From Mesorhizobium sp. C432A (GTDB lineage Bacteria; Pseudomonadota; Alphaproteobacteria; Rhizobiales; Rhizobiaceae), in assembly GCF_030323145.1 (NCBI RefSeq), contig NZ_CP100470.1, forward strand, positions 1,178,001-1,242,000: a stretch of DNA of 64,000 bases, read 5' to 3'. The position numbers and the translations under genes are program-made. Below, one piece after another: positions 18,020 to 28,877 of this stretch. Every line of letters starts with the position of its first letter. Within the stretch, counting starts at the first letter, position 1. The notes beneath the pieces are model-generated. The model searched no databases, was not told the origin of the DNA, and saw only the letters and a program-made list of their open reading frames with translations.

Positions 18020-19051
18020 ATGCCCGAGAACCGCATCGTGCTGGACGTGCTGAGAGGCGAGGCAGTGTTTCCGCCGCCGCTCTGGATGATGCGCCAGGCC
18101 GGGCGCTATTTGCCGGAGTACCGCGAGACCAGAAAGCGCGCCGGGTCCTTTCTCGACCTTTGCTACAATCCTGATCTGGCCGTCGAAGTGACGCTGCAGC
18201 CGATCGAGCGCTTCGGCTTCGATGCCTCGATCCTGTTCTCGGACATTCTGGTCGTGCCGCATGCGCTGGGACGCGATGTCCGCTTCGAGGAGGGCCGCGG
18301 GCCGCTGCTGACGCCAATCACTGCAGCTGAGATTTCGGCTCTCAACAGTGAAACGTTTCACGTGAATCTCGAACCGGTCTACGAGACGGTTCGCCGGCTG
18401 CGGGCAAGATTGCCTGACGAGACCACGCTGATCGGCTTCTGCGGCGCGCCGTGGACGGTGGCGACCTACATGATAGCTGGCCACGGCACACCCGACCAAG
18501 CGCCGGCGCGGCTGTTTGCCTATCGCGAACCGACGGCCTTCAAGCATCTCCTGAAAGTGCTCGCCGATCACTCCGCGGCCTATTTGATCCGCCAGATCGA
18601 AGCCGGTGCCGACGTGGTGCAGATTTTCGATTCCTGGTCCGGCGTGCTTGATGATGCGTCTTTCGAGCAGTTCTGCGTGGAGCCGGTGGCGGAGATTGTC
18701 GGCCAGGTTCGTGCGGTTCATCCCGATGTACCGATCATCGGCTTTCCCAAGGGCGCCGGCGCCCGCTACGAGACCTATCGTGAGAAGACCGGTGTGACGG
18801 GGCTGGGGATCGACTGGACCGTGCCCCTGGCGGCTGCGAACGAACTGCAGCATTCAGGGGCGGTCCAGGGCAATCTCGATCCCTTGCGCCTGGTGGCCGG
18901 CGGCAAAGCCCTGTCGGACGGCGTCGATGCGATCCTCAAGGCGCTGGGAGACGGACCGCTGATCTTCAATCTCGGCCATGGCATCACGCCGGAGACGCCG
19001 GTGGCACATGTCGAGGCGATGGTGAAGCAGGTGCGGAGCGCGACACGCTGA
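18020..19051 (+). CDS. hemE: Uroporphyrinogen decarboxylase
   Basis: 343 residues. [17 protein letters not shown] is the UROD signature 1, then [42 protein letters not shown] and [19 protein letters not shown]. It makes coproporphyrinogen III for haem. The stop overlaps the hemJ start. A parS-like palindrome lies inside the coding sequence at 18354-18369. Confidence 0.97.
   Translation: MPENRIVLDVLRGEAVFPPPLWMMRQAGRYLPEYRETRKRAGSFLDLCYNPDLAVEVTLQPIERFGFDASILFSDILVVPHALGRDVRFEEGRGPLLTPITAAEISALNSETFHVNLEPVYETVRRLRARLPDETTLIGFCGAPWTVATYMIAGHGTPDQAPARLFAYREPTAFKHLLKVLADHSAAYLIRQIEAGADVVQIFDSWSGVLDDASFEQFCVEPVAEIVGQVRAVHPDVPIIGFPKGAGARYETYREKTGVTGLGIDWTVPLAAANELQHSGAVQGNLDPLRLVAGGKALSDGVDAILKALGDGPLIFNLGHGITPETPVAHVEAMVKQVRSATR
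18354..18369. other. parS-like site inside hemE
   Basis: Thirteen of 16 positions match the parS consensus TGTTTCACGTGAAACA, including the TTTCACGTGAA core. It is the parS-like site nearest the putative origin. Confidence 0.55.
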
Positions 19052-19593
19052 TGGCTCAATCGGATAATACGGGCGGCAACAGCACTCGTGGGGCGATGAT
19101 GCGCATGACCATCGGCATCGGAGTGCTGGTTGTTCTCACCGCACTTTTGTTTTTCTTTGCGCCTGAGGGTTTCTATCCCTGGGCGAAGGCAATCCATCTC
19201 CTGGCCGTCATCTCCTGGATGGCCGGCATGCTCTATCTGCCGCGATTGCTGGTCTACCACGCCGACGCAGAGAAGGGGTCCGTCCAATCGGAGACCTTCA
19301 AGGTGATGGAGCGGCGTCTGCTGCGCGGCATCATCAATCCGGCGATGATCGTCACCTGGGTGTTCGGGCTTTGGCTCGCCTGGAAAGTGTTTGGCTTTCA
19401 CGGCGGCTGGCTGCACGCCAAGATAGGCTTGGTGCTGTTGCTGTCGGGCGTGCATGGCTATCTGGCCGGTGCTGTCAGGAAATTCGCCGAGGACCGCAAT
19501 GAAAAACCGGCGCGGCACTGGCGAATCGTCAACGAGATCCCCACATTGCTGATGATCGCCATCGTCATCCTGGTTGTCGTCAAGCCGTTCTAG
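19051..19593 (+). CDS. hemJ: Protoporphyrinogen oxidase HemJ
   Basis: 180 residues, start overlapping the hemE stop by one base. The conserved core reads YPWAKAIHLLAVISWMAGMLYLPRLLVYHADAE with the invariant His, then MERRLLRGIINPAMIVTWVFGLWL and WLHAKIGLVLLLSGVHGYLAG, RIVNEIPTLLMI. It is a four-to-five helix inner-membrane protein that oxidises protoporphyrinogen IX. Its pairing with hemE supports the assignment. Confidence 0.95.
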   Translation: MAQSDNTGGNSTRGAMMRMTIGIGVLVVLTALLFFFAPEGFYPWAKAIHLLAVISWMAGMLYLPRLLVYHADAEKGSVQSETFKVMERRLLRGIINPAMIVTWVFGLWLAWKVFGFHGGWLHAKIGLVLLLSGVHGYLAGAVRKFAEDRNEKPARHWRIVNEIPTLLMIAIVILVVVKPF

Positions 19594-19755
19594 GCCCATT
19601 TCGGTCGACAAAACGCAGCTTGCTCTTTCCCCCGACCGACGATAAAAGACGGGTCTTCCTTCCCGTCATGCGCCGCCCTTGATTGCTTTCGGCCGCGCCC
19701 GGCATTTATCGCATCCAGCCGATATATTTCCCCAAAGCAGATTCAGAGTCCGTCT

Positions 19756-21021
<1,266 letters not shown>

Positions 21022-21052
21022 GCTTCTCGTCGGCCATCGTTTCGTATTGAAG

Positions 21053-21082
21053 CCCCGTTCCGGGAACTGGGACGGGGTTTTT
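21053..21082 (+). terminator. Intrinsic terminator of rho
   Basis: Stem CCCCGTTCC / GGGACGGGG (one wobble), 7 nt loop, then five T, 31 bp after the rho stop. Confidence 0.8.
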
Positions 21083-21188
21083 CATGGCGGGGGCAAACAG
21101 GTCGCATTTCCGACAGGGCGTGGCCTTGGGCGGCAATTTCCATAGCTGTCGTCATGCGAGTAATCGCGTCTCGAAGATCGGAAGCCGC

Positions 21189-22169
21189 ATGGAGAAAACA
21201 ATCCCGACCCTGATCGGCTTCTCGGCCATCCTGACATGGTCCTTCCTGGCGCTGCTTTCGACGGCGGCGGGACCGATTCCGCCCTTTCAGCTGGCGGCGA
21301 TGACGTTTCTGCTTGGCGGGTTGGTCGGCGCGTCGAGCTGGCTTGTCCGTCCGGCGGCGATCAAGTCGCTGCGCCAGCCGTGGCAGGTCTGGGCGCTCGG
21401 CACAGCGGGGCTGTGCATCTACCACTGCGCCTATTTCTTCGCCATCCAGTCGGCGCCGCCGGTCGAGGTCAGCCTGATCGCCTATCTCTGGCCGTTGCTG
21501 ATCGTCGTCTTTGCCGCCTTCCTGCCTGGAGAAAAGCTGAGGGCCCATCACATTGCCGGCGTCATGCTCGGCCTTGCCGGCGCCATTGTGGTGATCACCA
21601 AGGGCGGCACGATCGGACTGGCCAATGGTGTGATGAAGGGGCATGTCATCGCGCTGTTCTGCGCTTTCATCTGGGCCGGCTATTCGGTTTTATCGCGCCG
21701 CTTTGGCAAGGTGCCGACCGATGTGGTCGTCGGTTACTGCTTCATCACGGCTGCGGTCGCCTTGGTGCTGCACCTCACCCTTGAGACCACCGTCTGGCCA
21801 CAGACGGCGACGGAGTGGAGCGCCATCTTCATCTTGGGCGTAATACCGCTAGGCGCCGGCTTTTACGCCTGGGACTATGGCTGCAAGCACGGGGACATCA
21901 TGATCCTCGGCGCCCTCTCCTACGCGGCGCCCCTCTTCTCGGTCATCGTGCTTCTGCTGGCAGGCTTTGGTGTGTTTCACTGGTCGGTGGCTGTTGCTTG
22001 CATCCTGATCACGGTCGGAGCGGTGGTCGCGGCCAAGGATTTGCTGTTCGCGCCGCGGCCGCCATCCATTGATGTGACGCGGCTTCCTTCGGCCTTGGAC
22101 GGAAACGCGGGTTGCCGGGGTCGTAACAGCGGCTCGGTTCCTACGGATCCGGCCCCACGGGCAGGATAG
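21189..22169 (+). CDS. EamA/DMT-family transporter
   Basis: 326 residues from the ATG at 21189. Two EamA repeats of about five helices each: TLIGFSAILTWSFLALLSTAAGPIPPFQL at the start and VIALFCAFIWAGYSVLSRRFG for the second. It resembles the YddG-type aromatic amino acid or metabolite exporters (inference). The last 30 residues are hydrophilic and look unlike the family, so the natural C-terminus may have been extended by a frameshift or run-on. It lies between rho and mnmE on the same strand. Confidence 0.85.
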   Translation: MEKTIPTLIGFSAILTWSFLALLSTAAGPIPPFQLAAMTFLLGGLVGASSWLVRPAAIKSLRQPWQVWALGTAGLCIYHCAYFFAIQSAPPVEVSLIAYLWPLLIVVFAAFLPGEKLRAHHIAGVMLGLAGAIVVITKGGTIGLANGVMKGHVIALFCAFIWAGYSVLSRRFGKVPTDVVVGYCFITAAVALVLHLTLETTVWPQTATEWSAIFILGVIPLGAGFYAWDYGCKHGDIMILGALSYAAPLFSVIVLLLAGFGVFHWSVAVACILITVGAVVAAKDLLFAPRPPSIDVTRLPSALDGNAGCRGRNSGSVPTDPAPRAG

Positions 22170-22584
22170 CCGGTACATAGCTCCGGTCTGCCGGTCTGCG
22201 GCCGGATGCCAGTGGCAATGTTAAGTCGATTCGCATCCGTTCCGATCGCGGAGACGACCGGCGTGACGCGGGTCGGGATTTCCGATTCGCAACCGGAACG
22301 AGGCTTGCCCCATGGGGAGATGGGCTCCAGCTTCACGGTTCCGGGCCAGGAACAGGCATTAACGATGCCGGCCTGCCGTAGGGCTTCCTGGCCCGCCCAG
22401 AACTGCTTGGCGTCGGGATTAGGACCCGCCTGCTCGCACATGGATGACAAGGCGGCTATACAGATTTGGTAATGTCCGGCCGCTCCTCGCGATCGACCTT
22501 GATATTGACGAACAGCCGGTTCATGACGGCCGCGACACTGTGGGATTGTCGACCGGACACCTAGGCGACCGGTGAGAAGGGCTA
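22170..22584. other. 415 bp without a supported gene
   Basis: Open frames exist on both strands (22206-22472 plus; about 22180-22450 minus). Neither has a ribosome site, and neither reads like a known family. The minus frame would also run into the transporter gene. This may be decayed coding sequence. The promoter of mnmE should lie near its right end. Confidence 0.35.
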
Positions 22585-23907
22585 ATGATTTCAGGCGATT
22601 CGATCCTTGCGCTTTCCAGCGGGCGCCTGCCCGCCGGCATCGCTGTCATCCGCATTTCCGGACCGAAGACTCGATTCGTCGTCGAAACGGTTGCCGGTGG
22701 TAAGGTCAAGGACCGGGTTGCAACCCTGCGCAAGCTCCGAACGGTGGACGGTTCGCTTATCGACAACGGCCTGGTGCTACTTTTTCCGGGGCCGAACAGT
22801 TTTACCGGCGAGGATGTCGCCGAGTTCCACGTCCATGGCGGCCGCGCCGTGGCCGGCAAGATGCTGGAGATCATTGCCGGCTTTGACGGCGTGCGTCATG
22901 CGGAACCTGGTGAATTTACGCGCCGGGCTCTTCTCAACGGCAAGCTGGATCTGGTCGAGACGGAGGCGTTGGCCGATCTGGTCAATGCCGAAACCGAAGC
23001 GCAGCGGCGCTTTGCCGTGCAGAATGCCGAAGGAGTGCAAAGCGAACTCTATCTTGGCTGGCGCCGTCGGCTGATCCATGCACGGGCGATGATCGAGGCG
23101 GAAATCGACTTCGCCGACGAAGACGACGTGCCCGGTTCGGTTTCGGACACGGTTTGGTCCGATGTGCGCGCAATGGTGGGCGAGATCGGCCGGCATGTCG
23201 ATGGCTTCCATGCCGCCGAGATCATCCGTGACGGGTTTGAGGTTGTCATCCTCGGTGCACCGAACGCCGGAAAATCCAGCCTGTTCAACGCGCTGGCCAG
23301 GCGTGAGGCGGCGATTGTTACCGACGAGCCCGGCACGACGCGGGACTTGCTCGAAGTGGTGCTGGATCTCCACGGAGTGCGGGTCAGGGTAACCGACACC
23401 GCGGGCCTGCGCGAGGCGCCCGGCAAGATCGAAGCGATCGGTATCGAAAAGGCGCGGGCCAAGGCGCACACGGCTGACCTGGTGCTGTTGCTGGAAGATC
23501 TGGCGGACCCGAGTGCGATCGGCAACATGCCTGTCGAGGCCCCGGCTTTGAGAATCGGCACCAAGGTCGATCTCTTGAAAGGTTCGCCGCGATTGGAGGT
23601 GTATGATGCGTTGATCTCGACGGTGGACGGCACTGGGTTGGCTGAACTCCTGGCCGAGATCGGCAGGCGCGCCGCGGCTGCTATCGGCGATGCCGGTGAC
23701 ATCCTGCCGTCTCGGTTGCGGCATGTGGAGCTGCTCAATGAGACCAGGCGCTTTCTGATCTCGGCTTTGTCGGGGCAAGAGCGCGGCCAGGAGCTGCGGG
23801 CGGAGGAGCTGCGTCTTGCGGTGGACCGGCTCGGCCGGATTGTCGGCGCGGTGGATGTCGAGGACCTGCTGGACGTGATCTTTTCGCAGTTTTGCATTGG
23901 AAAGTGA
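22585..23907 (+). CDS. mnmE: tRNA modification GTPase MnmE
   Basis: 440 residues; a GAGAAGGG ribosome site precedes the ATG at 22585. N-terminal folate-binding domain: DSILALSSGRLPAGIAVIRISGP, HGGRAVAGKMLE, RHAEPGEFTRRALLNGKLDLVE. G domain: GAPNAGKSSLFN (G1), DEPGTTRD (G2), DTAGLRE (G3). The C-terminus FSQFCIGK is the CxGK motif. With MnmG it makes the cmnm5U34 modification of tRNA. A parS-like site overlaps its stop codon. Confidence 0.98.
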   Translation: MISGDSILALSSGRLPAGIAVIRISGPKTRFVVETVAGGKVKDRVATLRKLRTVDGSLIDNGLVLLFPGPNSFTGEDVAEFHVHGGRAVAGKMLEIIAGFDGVRHAEPGEFTRRALLNGKLDLVETEALADLVNAETEAQRRFAVQNAEGVQSELYLGWRRRLIHARAMIEAEIDFADEDDVPGSVSDTVWSDVRAMVGEIGRHVDGFHAAEIIRDGFEVVILGAPNAGKSSLFNALARREAAIVTDEPGTTRDLLEVVLDLHGVRVRVTDTAGLREAPGKIEAIGIEKARAKAHTADLVLLLEDLADPSAIGNMPVEAPALRIGTKVDLLKGSPRLEVYDALISTVDGTGLAELLAEIGRRAAAAIGDAGDILPSRLRHVELLNETRRFLISALSGQERGQELRAEELRLAVDRLGRIVGAVDVEDLLDVIFSQFCIGK

Positions 23908-23920
23908 CTCACGTGAAACA
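23905..23920. other. parS-like site at the mnmE stop
   Basis: TGACTCACGTGAAACA, 14 of 16 to the parS consensus; its first three bases are the mnmE stop codon. Confidence 0.7.
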
Positions 23921-23937
23921 GGGGCGCGCTGTGTGAG

Positions 23938-23953
23938 TGACTCACGTGAAACA
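23938..23953. other. parS-like site downstream of mnmE
   Basis: TGACTCACGTGAAACA, identical to the site at 23905 and 33 bp from it, suggesting local duplication. Confidence 0.7.
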
Positions 23954-23973
23954 CAGGGGGCCGCCCAAGTGCG

Positions 23974-23989
23974 TGTTTCACGTGAAATG
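23974..23989. other. parS-like site downstream of mnmE
   Basis: TGTTTCACGTGAAATG, 14 of 16 with an intact TTTCACGTGAAA core. Confidence 0.75.
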
Positions 23990-24029
23990 AGGAGTTTGGC
24001 AAAGACGCCAGGTGCCGAAGGCCAGCCCC

Positions 24030-24180
24030 GCCCCTCATTGTCCTCCCGGGCATTTCTCACCGAGAAAGATACTGTTATCCGGGATTTTGCCAACCACCGG
24101 AGCGCGCCAGCGCTTGAGCTCTACCCTTCTCCCCGTTCACCGGGAGAAGATGCCGGCAGGCAGATGAGGGGCAGCGCCAG
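24030..24180. repeat. Composite palindromic repeat, family A-like (copy 3)
   Basis: Outer arms CCCCTCATTGTCC... and ...GGCAGATGAGGGG, with an inner CTTCTCCCCGTTCACCGGGAGAAG-type hairpin. It resembles the copy at 8958. It lies among the parS-like sites between mnmE and mnmG. Confidence 0.75.
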
Positions 24181-24204
24181 CCGAGGTAATTGTCGCCACT
24201 TCCC

Positions 24205-24220
24205 TGACTCACGTGAAACA
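24205..24220. other. parS-like site upstream of mnmG
   Basis: TGACTCACGTGAAACA, the third identical copy, 110 bp before the mnmG start. Confidence 0.7.
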
Positions 24221-24330
24221 CCTCTGCGGCCTTCAGCACTCCGTTCCCCGTGAACGAATCAACCTGCAATCCTTGACAGCGTCCTCTCGTGGGGACATGT
24301 GTCGGGAAATCTCTGAATCTGGAAGGGACA

Positions 24331-26205
24331 ATGATCGATCACTATGATGTGGTTGTGGTGGGCGGCGGCCATGCCGGGTGCGAGGCTGCGAGCGCTGCCG
24401 CGCGCGCCGGTGCCATGACCGCGCTGATCACGCTGCGCTTCGACACGATCGGTGTCATGTCCTGCAATCCGGCGATCGGCGGCCTCGGGAAGGGCCATCT
24501 GGTGCGTGAGATCGACGCCATGGACGGGCTGATGGGCCGCATCGCCGATGCTGCCGGCATCCAATTCCGCCTGCTTAATCGCCGCAAAGGCCCTGCCGTG
24601 CGCGGGCCGCGCACGCAGGCCGACCGCAAGCTTTACCGGCTGGCCATGCAGGAAGCGATTCGGCAGCAGAACGGTCTCGACGTCGTCGAAGGCGAAGTCT
24701 TGGATTTCGAGATCGAAGAAGGACGGATCGCCGCTGTGCTCCTGGCCGACGGGCGCCGGTTGGCGTGCGGTGCAGTCGTCCTGACCACCGGCACTTTTCT
24801 TCGCGGCCTCATCCACATTGGCGACAGGAAGATTGTCGCCGGGCGGATGAACGAGCAGGCGAGCCTTGGCCTGTCGGCGACGATGAGCCGCGCCGGTTTC
24901 GCGCTTGGACGGCTGAAGACCGGCACGCCGCCGCGGCTCGATGGCCGCACCATCGACTGGCCGTCGCTGGAAAGCCAGGCGGCCGACGAACATCCAGTGC
25001 CGTTCTCGCTGCTCACCGACACAATCAAGAATCCGCAAATCCATTGCGGCATCACGCGTACGACACCGGCGACGCACGAGCTGATCCGCGCCAATCTCGG
25101 CCGTTCCGCCATGTATTCCGGCTCGATAGAGGGGGTCGGACCACGCTATTGCCCGTCGATCGAAGACAAGATCGTCAAGTTCGGCGATCGCGAAGGCCAC
25201 CAGATTTTCCTCGAGCCGGAAGGGCTGGACGACGACACGGTCTACCCCAATGGCATTTCGACCTCCCTGCCCGAGGATGTGCAACTCGACATTCTCAAAA
25301 CTATACCCGGGCTAGAGCGGGCGACCATGCTGCAGCCCGGCTACGCCATCGAATACGACCATGTCGATCCGCGCGAGTTGGAGCCGACGCTTGAGGCCAA
25401 ACGTATTGCGGGGCTTTTCCTAGCCGGTCAGATCAACGGCACCACCGGTTATGAAGAAGCCGGCGCGCAAGGCCTGCTCGCCGGGCTCAACGCCGCGCGC
25501 AAGGCGGCGGCCGACGACCAAATCGTGCTCAGCCGCACCGAAGCCTATATCGGTGTGATGGTCGACGACCTCACCAGCCGCGGCATTGCCGAGCCCTACC
25601 GCATGTTCACTTCGCGGGCGGAGTTTCGCTTATCGCTGCGCGCCGACAATGCCGATGAAAGGCTTACGCCTCTGGCAAATCGGCTTGGTATCGTGTCGCC
25701 GGAGCGGACGCAGCGGTTCAATCAAGTCACACAGGATCTTGATAGGGCGCGCGAACTCGCAGTTGCGACGACGATGACGCCCAACGAAGCGGCGCGGCAC
25801 GGGCTGGAGATCAACAGGGACGGCGTGCGCCGCTCCGCTTATGAATTGCTCGCTCATCCCGGCGTCGATATAGCCTGGCTGGCCCGTGTTGCGCCGGCCT
25901 TTGGCGCAATCGACGTCAAAACCGCTGAGCGGCTCGAAACGGAAGCGAAATATTCGGTTTACCTTGATCGCCAGCAGGCGGATGTCGGACAGATCCGCCG
26001 CGAGGAAAGCCGGTTGATCCCGCCGTCGGTGGATTTCGCCGATGTTCCCGGCCTGTCCAACGAGCTGAAGCAGAAGATGCTAACGCGTCAGCCGCGTTCG
26101 ATCGCTGACGCGCAGCGTATGGAAGGCATGACGCCGGCGGCGCTGGCAATCATCGTCGCGCACGTCCGCAACGCTGAATCGGCCGCGCAAAGGGCCGTTG
26201 CGTGA
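24331..26205 (+). CDS. mnmG: tRNA modification enzyme MnmG (GidA)
   Basis: 624 residues from the ATG at 24331, preceded by GGAAGGGA. FAD-binding motif [22 protein letters not shown], then [41 protein letters not shown] with the GidA signature 1, [13 protein letters not shown], and [13 protein letters not shown]. Near residue 370 is [24 protein letters not shown]. It is the FAD partner of MnmE. The 3' end overlaps rsmG by 4 bp. Confidence 0.98.
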   Translation: MIDHYDVVVVGGGHAGCEAASAAARAGAMTALITLRFDTIGVMSCNPAIGGLGKGHLVREIDAMDGLMGRIADAAGIQFRLLNRRKGPAVRGPRTQADRKLYRLAMQEAIRQQNGLDVVEGEVLDFEIEEGRIAAVLLADGRRLACGAVVLTTGTFLRGLIHIGDRKIVAGRMNEQASLGLSATMSRAGFALGRLKTGTPPRLDGRTIDWPSLESQAADEHPVPFSLLTDTIKNPQIHCGITRTTPATHELIRANLGRSAMYSGSIEGVGPRYCPSIEDKIVKFGDREGHQIFLEPEGLDDDTVYPNGISTSLPEDVQLDILKTIPGLERATMLQPGYAIEYDHVDPRELEPTLEAKRIAGLFLAGQINGTTGYEEAGAQGLLAGLNAARKAAADDQIVLSRTEAYIGVMVDDLTSRGIAEPYRMFTSRAEFRLSLRADNADERLTPLANRLGIVSPERTQRFNQVTQDLDRARELAVATTMTPNEAARHGLEINRDGVRRSAYELLAHPGVDIAWLARVAPAFGAIDVKTAERLETEAKYSVYLDRQQADVGQIRREESRLIPPSVDFADVPGLSNELKQKMLTRQPRSIADAQRMEGMTPAALAIIVAHVRNAESAAQRAVA

Positions 26206-26834
26206 GCGCTGCCTCATGGGCGAGCCTGCAAGAGGCCGCGGGACCGGTTTCACGTGAAACATTCGATCGGTTGGTGACGTTCGAACAGTTGTTCCTGAAA
26301 TGGAACCGCAGCATCAATCTGGCCGCGCCGTCGACGCTGGACGATGTCTGGGGCCGCCATATTCTGGACAGCGCGCAGCTGGCCCGAATCGCCCCGCAGG
26401 CCAAACGCTGGGCCGATCTTGGTTCGGGCGGCGGTTTTCCGGGCCTGGTAATGGCCTTCTTGCTGGGCGAGCGCGACGGCGCGTCGATCGATCTGGTCGA
26501 GAGCAACCGCAAGAAAGCATCGTTTTTGCAGGCGGTCATTGGCCAGTTCGGTTTGCCGGCACGGGTCGTCGCCCGGCGCATCGACGACAGCTATGCGCTT
26601 GTTTCCGCACCGGAAATCATCACGGCGCGGGCGCTTGCCGCGCTGCCGGCGCTGCTCGATCTGTCGGCGCCGTGGCTGACCAAGGGATCGCGGGCGCTGT
26701 TCCACAAAGGCCGGGATTACCGCTCCGAGGTGGAAGAAAGCACTCACCGCTGGGCTTTCGATCTGGTAGAACATCCGAGCATGACCGACGCCCATGGCGT
26801 CATCCTCGAAGTGACCGATCTGCGGACGGCGTAA
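26202..26834 (+). CDS. rsmG: 16S rRNA (guanine527-N7)-methyltransferase RsmG (GidB)
   Basis: 210 residues from a GTG at 26202 that overlaps the mnmG stop. Landmarks: [51 protein letters not shown] (SAM site), [34 protein letters not shown]. It methylates G527 of 16S rRNA; loss gives low-level streptomycin resistance in other bacteria. A near-perfect parS site lies within its first 20 codons. Confidence 0.97.
   Translation: MSAASWASLQEAAGPVSRETFDRLVTFEQLFLKWNRSINLAAPSTLDDVWGRHILDSAQLARIAPQAKRWADLGSGGGFPGLVMAFLLGERDGASIDLVESNRKKASFLQAVIGQFGLPARVVARRIDDSYALVSAPEIITARALAALPALLDLSAPWLTKGSRALFHKGRDYRSEVEESTHRWAFDLVEHPSMTDAHGVILEVTDLRTA
26246..26261. other. Near-perfect parS site inside rsmG
   Basis: GGTTTCACGTGAAACA, 15 of 16 to the consensus; it encodes VSRET within RsmG. 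It is the best site in the window and the closest to parAB. Confidence 0.85.
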
Positions 26835-26899
26835 GCTCTCCTTCGCAACCTTGGCGACGCAATGAATACCTGGCCCACATGAATACCTGGCACAGACCC

Positions 26900-27697
26900 A
26901 TGAAAACCGGACCTCGCATCATCACCGTCGCCAACCAGAAGGGCGGCGTCGGCAAGACCACGACCGCCATCAATCTGGCCACGGCGCTGGCCGCCATCGG
27001 CGAAAAGGTGCTGATCGTCGATCTCGATCCGCAAGGCAATGCCTCGACCGGTCTTGGCATCGACCGCAAGGACCGCACCGTCTCGTCCTACGATGTGCTG
27101 ACCGGCGAACTGGGCCTGGCAGAGGCGGCCATTCCAACGGCGGTGCCCGGCCTGTCGATCGTGCCGTCGACGCTCGATCTGCTCGGCATCGAGATGGAAA
27201 TCGCCTCGGCGCCGGATCGCGTGCTTAAGCTGCGCAACGCGCTGCGCGCCGCCACCGAGCGCGGTGCGCCGTTCGGCTATGTGCTGATCGACTGCCCGCC
27301 CTCGCTCAACCTTTTGACTTTGAATTCAATGGCGGCAGCCGATTCTGTTCTTGTGCCGCTGCAGTGCGAGTTCTTCGCGCTGGAAGGGCTAAGCCAACTC
27401 CTGGAAACGGTGGAGCAGGTGCGCCGTTCGATCAATCCGGACCTGATCATCCAGGGCATCGTGCTGACCATGTATGACGGCCGCAACAACCTCGCCAACC
27501 AGGTGATGCAGGACGTGCGGGCACATATGGGCGACAAGGTCTACGAGACCATCATTCCTAGGAATGTGCGAGTGTCCGAGGCGCCCTCCTATGGCAAGCC
27601 GGCGATCCTCTATGACCTGAAATGCTCCGGCAGCCAAGCCTATCTGCAATTGGCATCCGAAGTGATCCGCCGCGAGCGAAAATTGCGCGCTGCATGA
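26900..27697 (+). CDS. parA: Chromosome partitioning ATPase ParA
   Basis: 265 residues from the ATG at 26900. Deviant Walker A is ANQKGGVGKTTTAINLATAL, then VDLDPQGNASTGLGI, IDCPPSLNLLTLNSMAAAD, VLTMYDGRNNLANQV and IPRNVRVSEAPSYGKP. It moves ParB-parS complexes. An in-frame ATG at 26879 (adding MNTWHRP) is an alternative start. The DNA there shows a 17 bp tandem duplication (ATGAATACCTGGC...), the first copy of which is out of frame. Neither start has a clear ribosome site. Confidence 0.96.
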   Translation: MKTGPRIITVANQKGGVGKTTTAINLATALAAIGEKVLIVDLDPQGNASTGLGIDRKDRTVSSYDVLTGELGLAEAAIPTAVPGLSIVPSTLDLLGIEMEIASAPDRVLKLRNALRAATERGAPFGYVLIDCPPSLNLLTLNSMAAADSVLVPLQCEFFALEGLSQLLETVEQVRRSINPDLIIQGIVLTMYDGRNNLANQVMQDVRAHMGDKVYETIIPRNVRVSEAPSYGKPAILYDLKCSGSQAYLQLASEVIRRERKLRAA

Positions 27698-27759
27698 TTA
27701 GGCAGGGTCGATAAACAAAGCCGATCCGGCACCGAAACGATCAAGAATCTGGAATTGAG

Positions 27760-28650
27760 ATGAGCGAAGACCTTTCGAGAAAGAGACTGGGGCGTGGACT
27801 TGCGGCGCTGATCGGGGAGATCGACCGCCCGGTGGCAACGGCCGAAAAGCCAGGCCTGAATGACGACGGCAAGGTGCCGATCGAGTTTCTGAGCCCGAAC
27901 CCGAAAAACCCGCGCCGGCATTTCGGCGACGCCGATCTGACGGATCTCGCGCAATCGATCCGCGAACATGGCGTCGTGCAGCCGGTAGTGGCGCGGCCTT
28001 CGCCGACGCAGGCCGGGCGCTACGAGATCATCGCCGGCGAGCGCCGCTGGCGGGCGGCGCAGCGCGCCGGGCTGACCGAGATCCCGATCATCGTGCGCGA
28101 CGTCAACGACCGCACAGCGCTGGAACTGGCGATCATAGAAAACGTCCAGCGCACCGATCTCAATCCGGTCGAGGAGGCGCTCGGCTACCAGCAGTTGATC
28201 GACGATCACGGCTACACCCAGGCCGATCTCGGCAATGTCATCGGCAAGAGCCGCAGCCACGTCGCCAACACGCTCAGGCTGTTGAAGCTGCCCGACGTGA
28301 TCCGCGACATGCTGGTCGACGGCGTGCTGTCGGCCGGCCATGCCCGGACGCTGGTGACGGCGCAGGATCCCGCCGGGCTAGCCAAGCAGATCGTCGAAGA
28401 AGGGCTTTCGGTGCGCCAGGCTGAGGCGCTGGCGCAGATGCCGGCGGGCGGCACGCCGCCCAAGGCAAAACCAGCACACGGCGCATCGGGCAAGGATGCC
28501 GACACGCTGGCGCTGGAAAGGCTGATGACCAACACGATCGGCATGATCGTGACCATCGAGCACAAGGGCAAAGGCGGCGCGATCCGCGTGGACTACCGCA
28601 GTCTGGAGCAGCTCGACGAGCTATGCCGGCGGTTGAAGGATGAGCGGTAG
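27760..28650 (+). CDS. parB: Chromosome partitioning protein ParB
   Basis: 296 residues. The N-terminus RKRLGRGLAALIGEI is the ParA-interacting segment. The CTPase/ParB box shows NPRRHFGDADLTDLAQSIREHGVVQPVVARP and EIIAGERRWRAAQRAGL, and the HTH shows GYTQADLGNVIGKSRSHVANTLRLLKL. The C-terminal dimerisation domain ends CRRLKDER. It binds the parS sites described here. It follows parA by 62 bp. Confidence 0.97.
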   Translation: MSEDLSRKRLGRGLAALIGEIDRPVATAEKPGLNDDGKVPIEFLSPNPKNPRRHFGDADLTDLAQSIREHGVVQPVVARPSPTQAGRYEIIAGERRWRAAQRAGLTEIPIIVRDVNDRTALELAIIENVQRTDLNPVEEALGYQQLIDDHGYTQADLGNVIGKSRSHVANTLRLLKLPDVIRDMLVDGVLSAGHARTLVTAQDPAGLAKQIVEEGLSVRQAEALAQMPAGGTPPKAKPAHGASGKDADTLALERLMTNTIGMIVTIEHKGKGGAIRVDYRSLEQLDELCRRLKDER

Positions 28651-28706
28651 AGGGTTGGGGTTGCGCCATATTTAGCCGGCGAATGAAGTTCTGGCTTAGG
28701 ATGAAG

Positions 28707-28739
28707 AAAGGGCTTGGCGGTTGCCGGCCCTTCTTTTTA
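28707..28739 (+). terminator. Intrinsic terminator of parAB
   Basis: AAGGGC...GCCCTT outer stem with an inner GGC/GCC pair around GGTT, followed by CTTTTT, 57 bp after the parB stop. Confidence 0.7.
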
Positions 28740-28766
28740 TTGGCGATTGCCGAAGGGATCGAACTG

Positions 28767-28877
28767 CTGATCTCTCCCCTTGAGGGGGAGATGGCCGGCA
28801 GGCCAGAAGGGTCGTCTCCCATCAAGCGCCGACCTCGTTTGTCGTTGCGAAAGGCGCCAGCGCTCCACGCGCCGCGA
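28767..28877. repeat. Composite palindromic repeat, family A (copy 4, left part)
   Basis: Left part of a family A element (CTGATCTCTCCCCTTGAGGGGGAGATGGCCGGCAGGCC-type arm), cut by the IS256 element at 28878. The right part resumes at 30224. The join resembles the intact copy at 40026, where GCGCTCCACGCG is followed by GCGACCCCCTCTG. Confidence 0.85.

Noticed and set aside
22206..22472. Possible 88-codon gene between the EamA transporter and mnmE
   Set aside because: No ribosome site, no recognisable family, and an equally long antisense frame; listed only as a gap.
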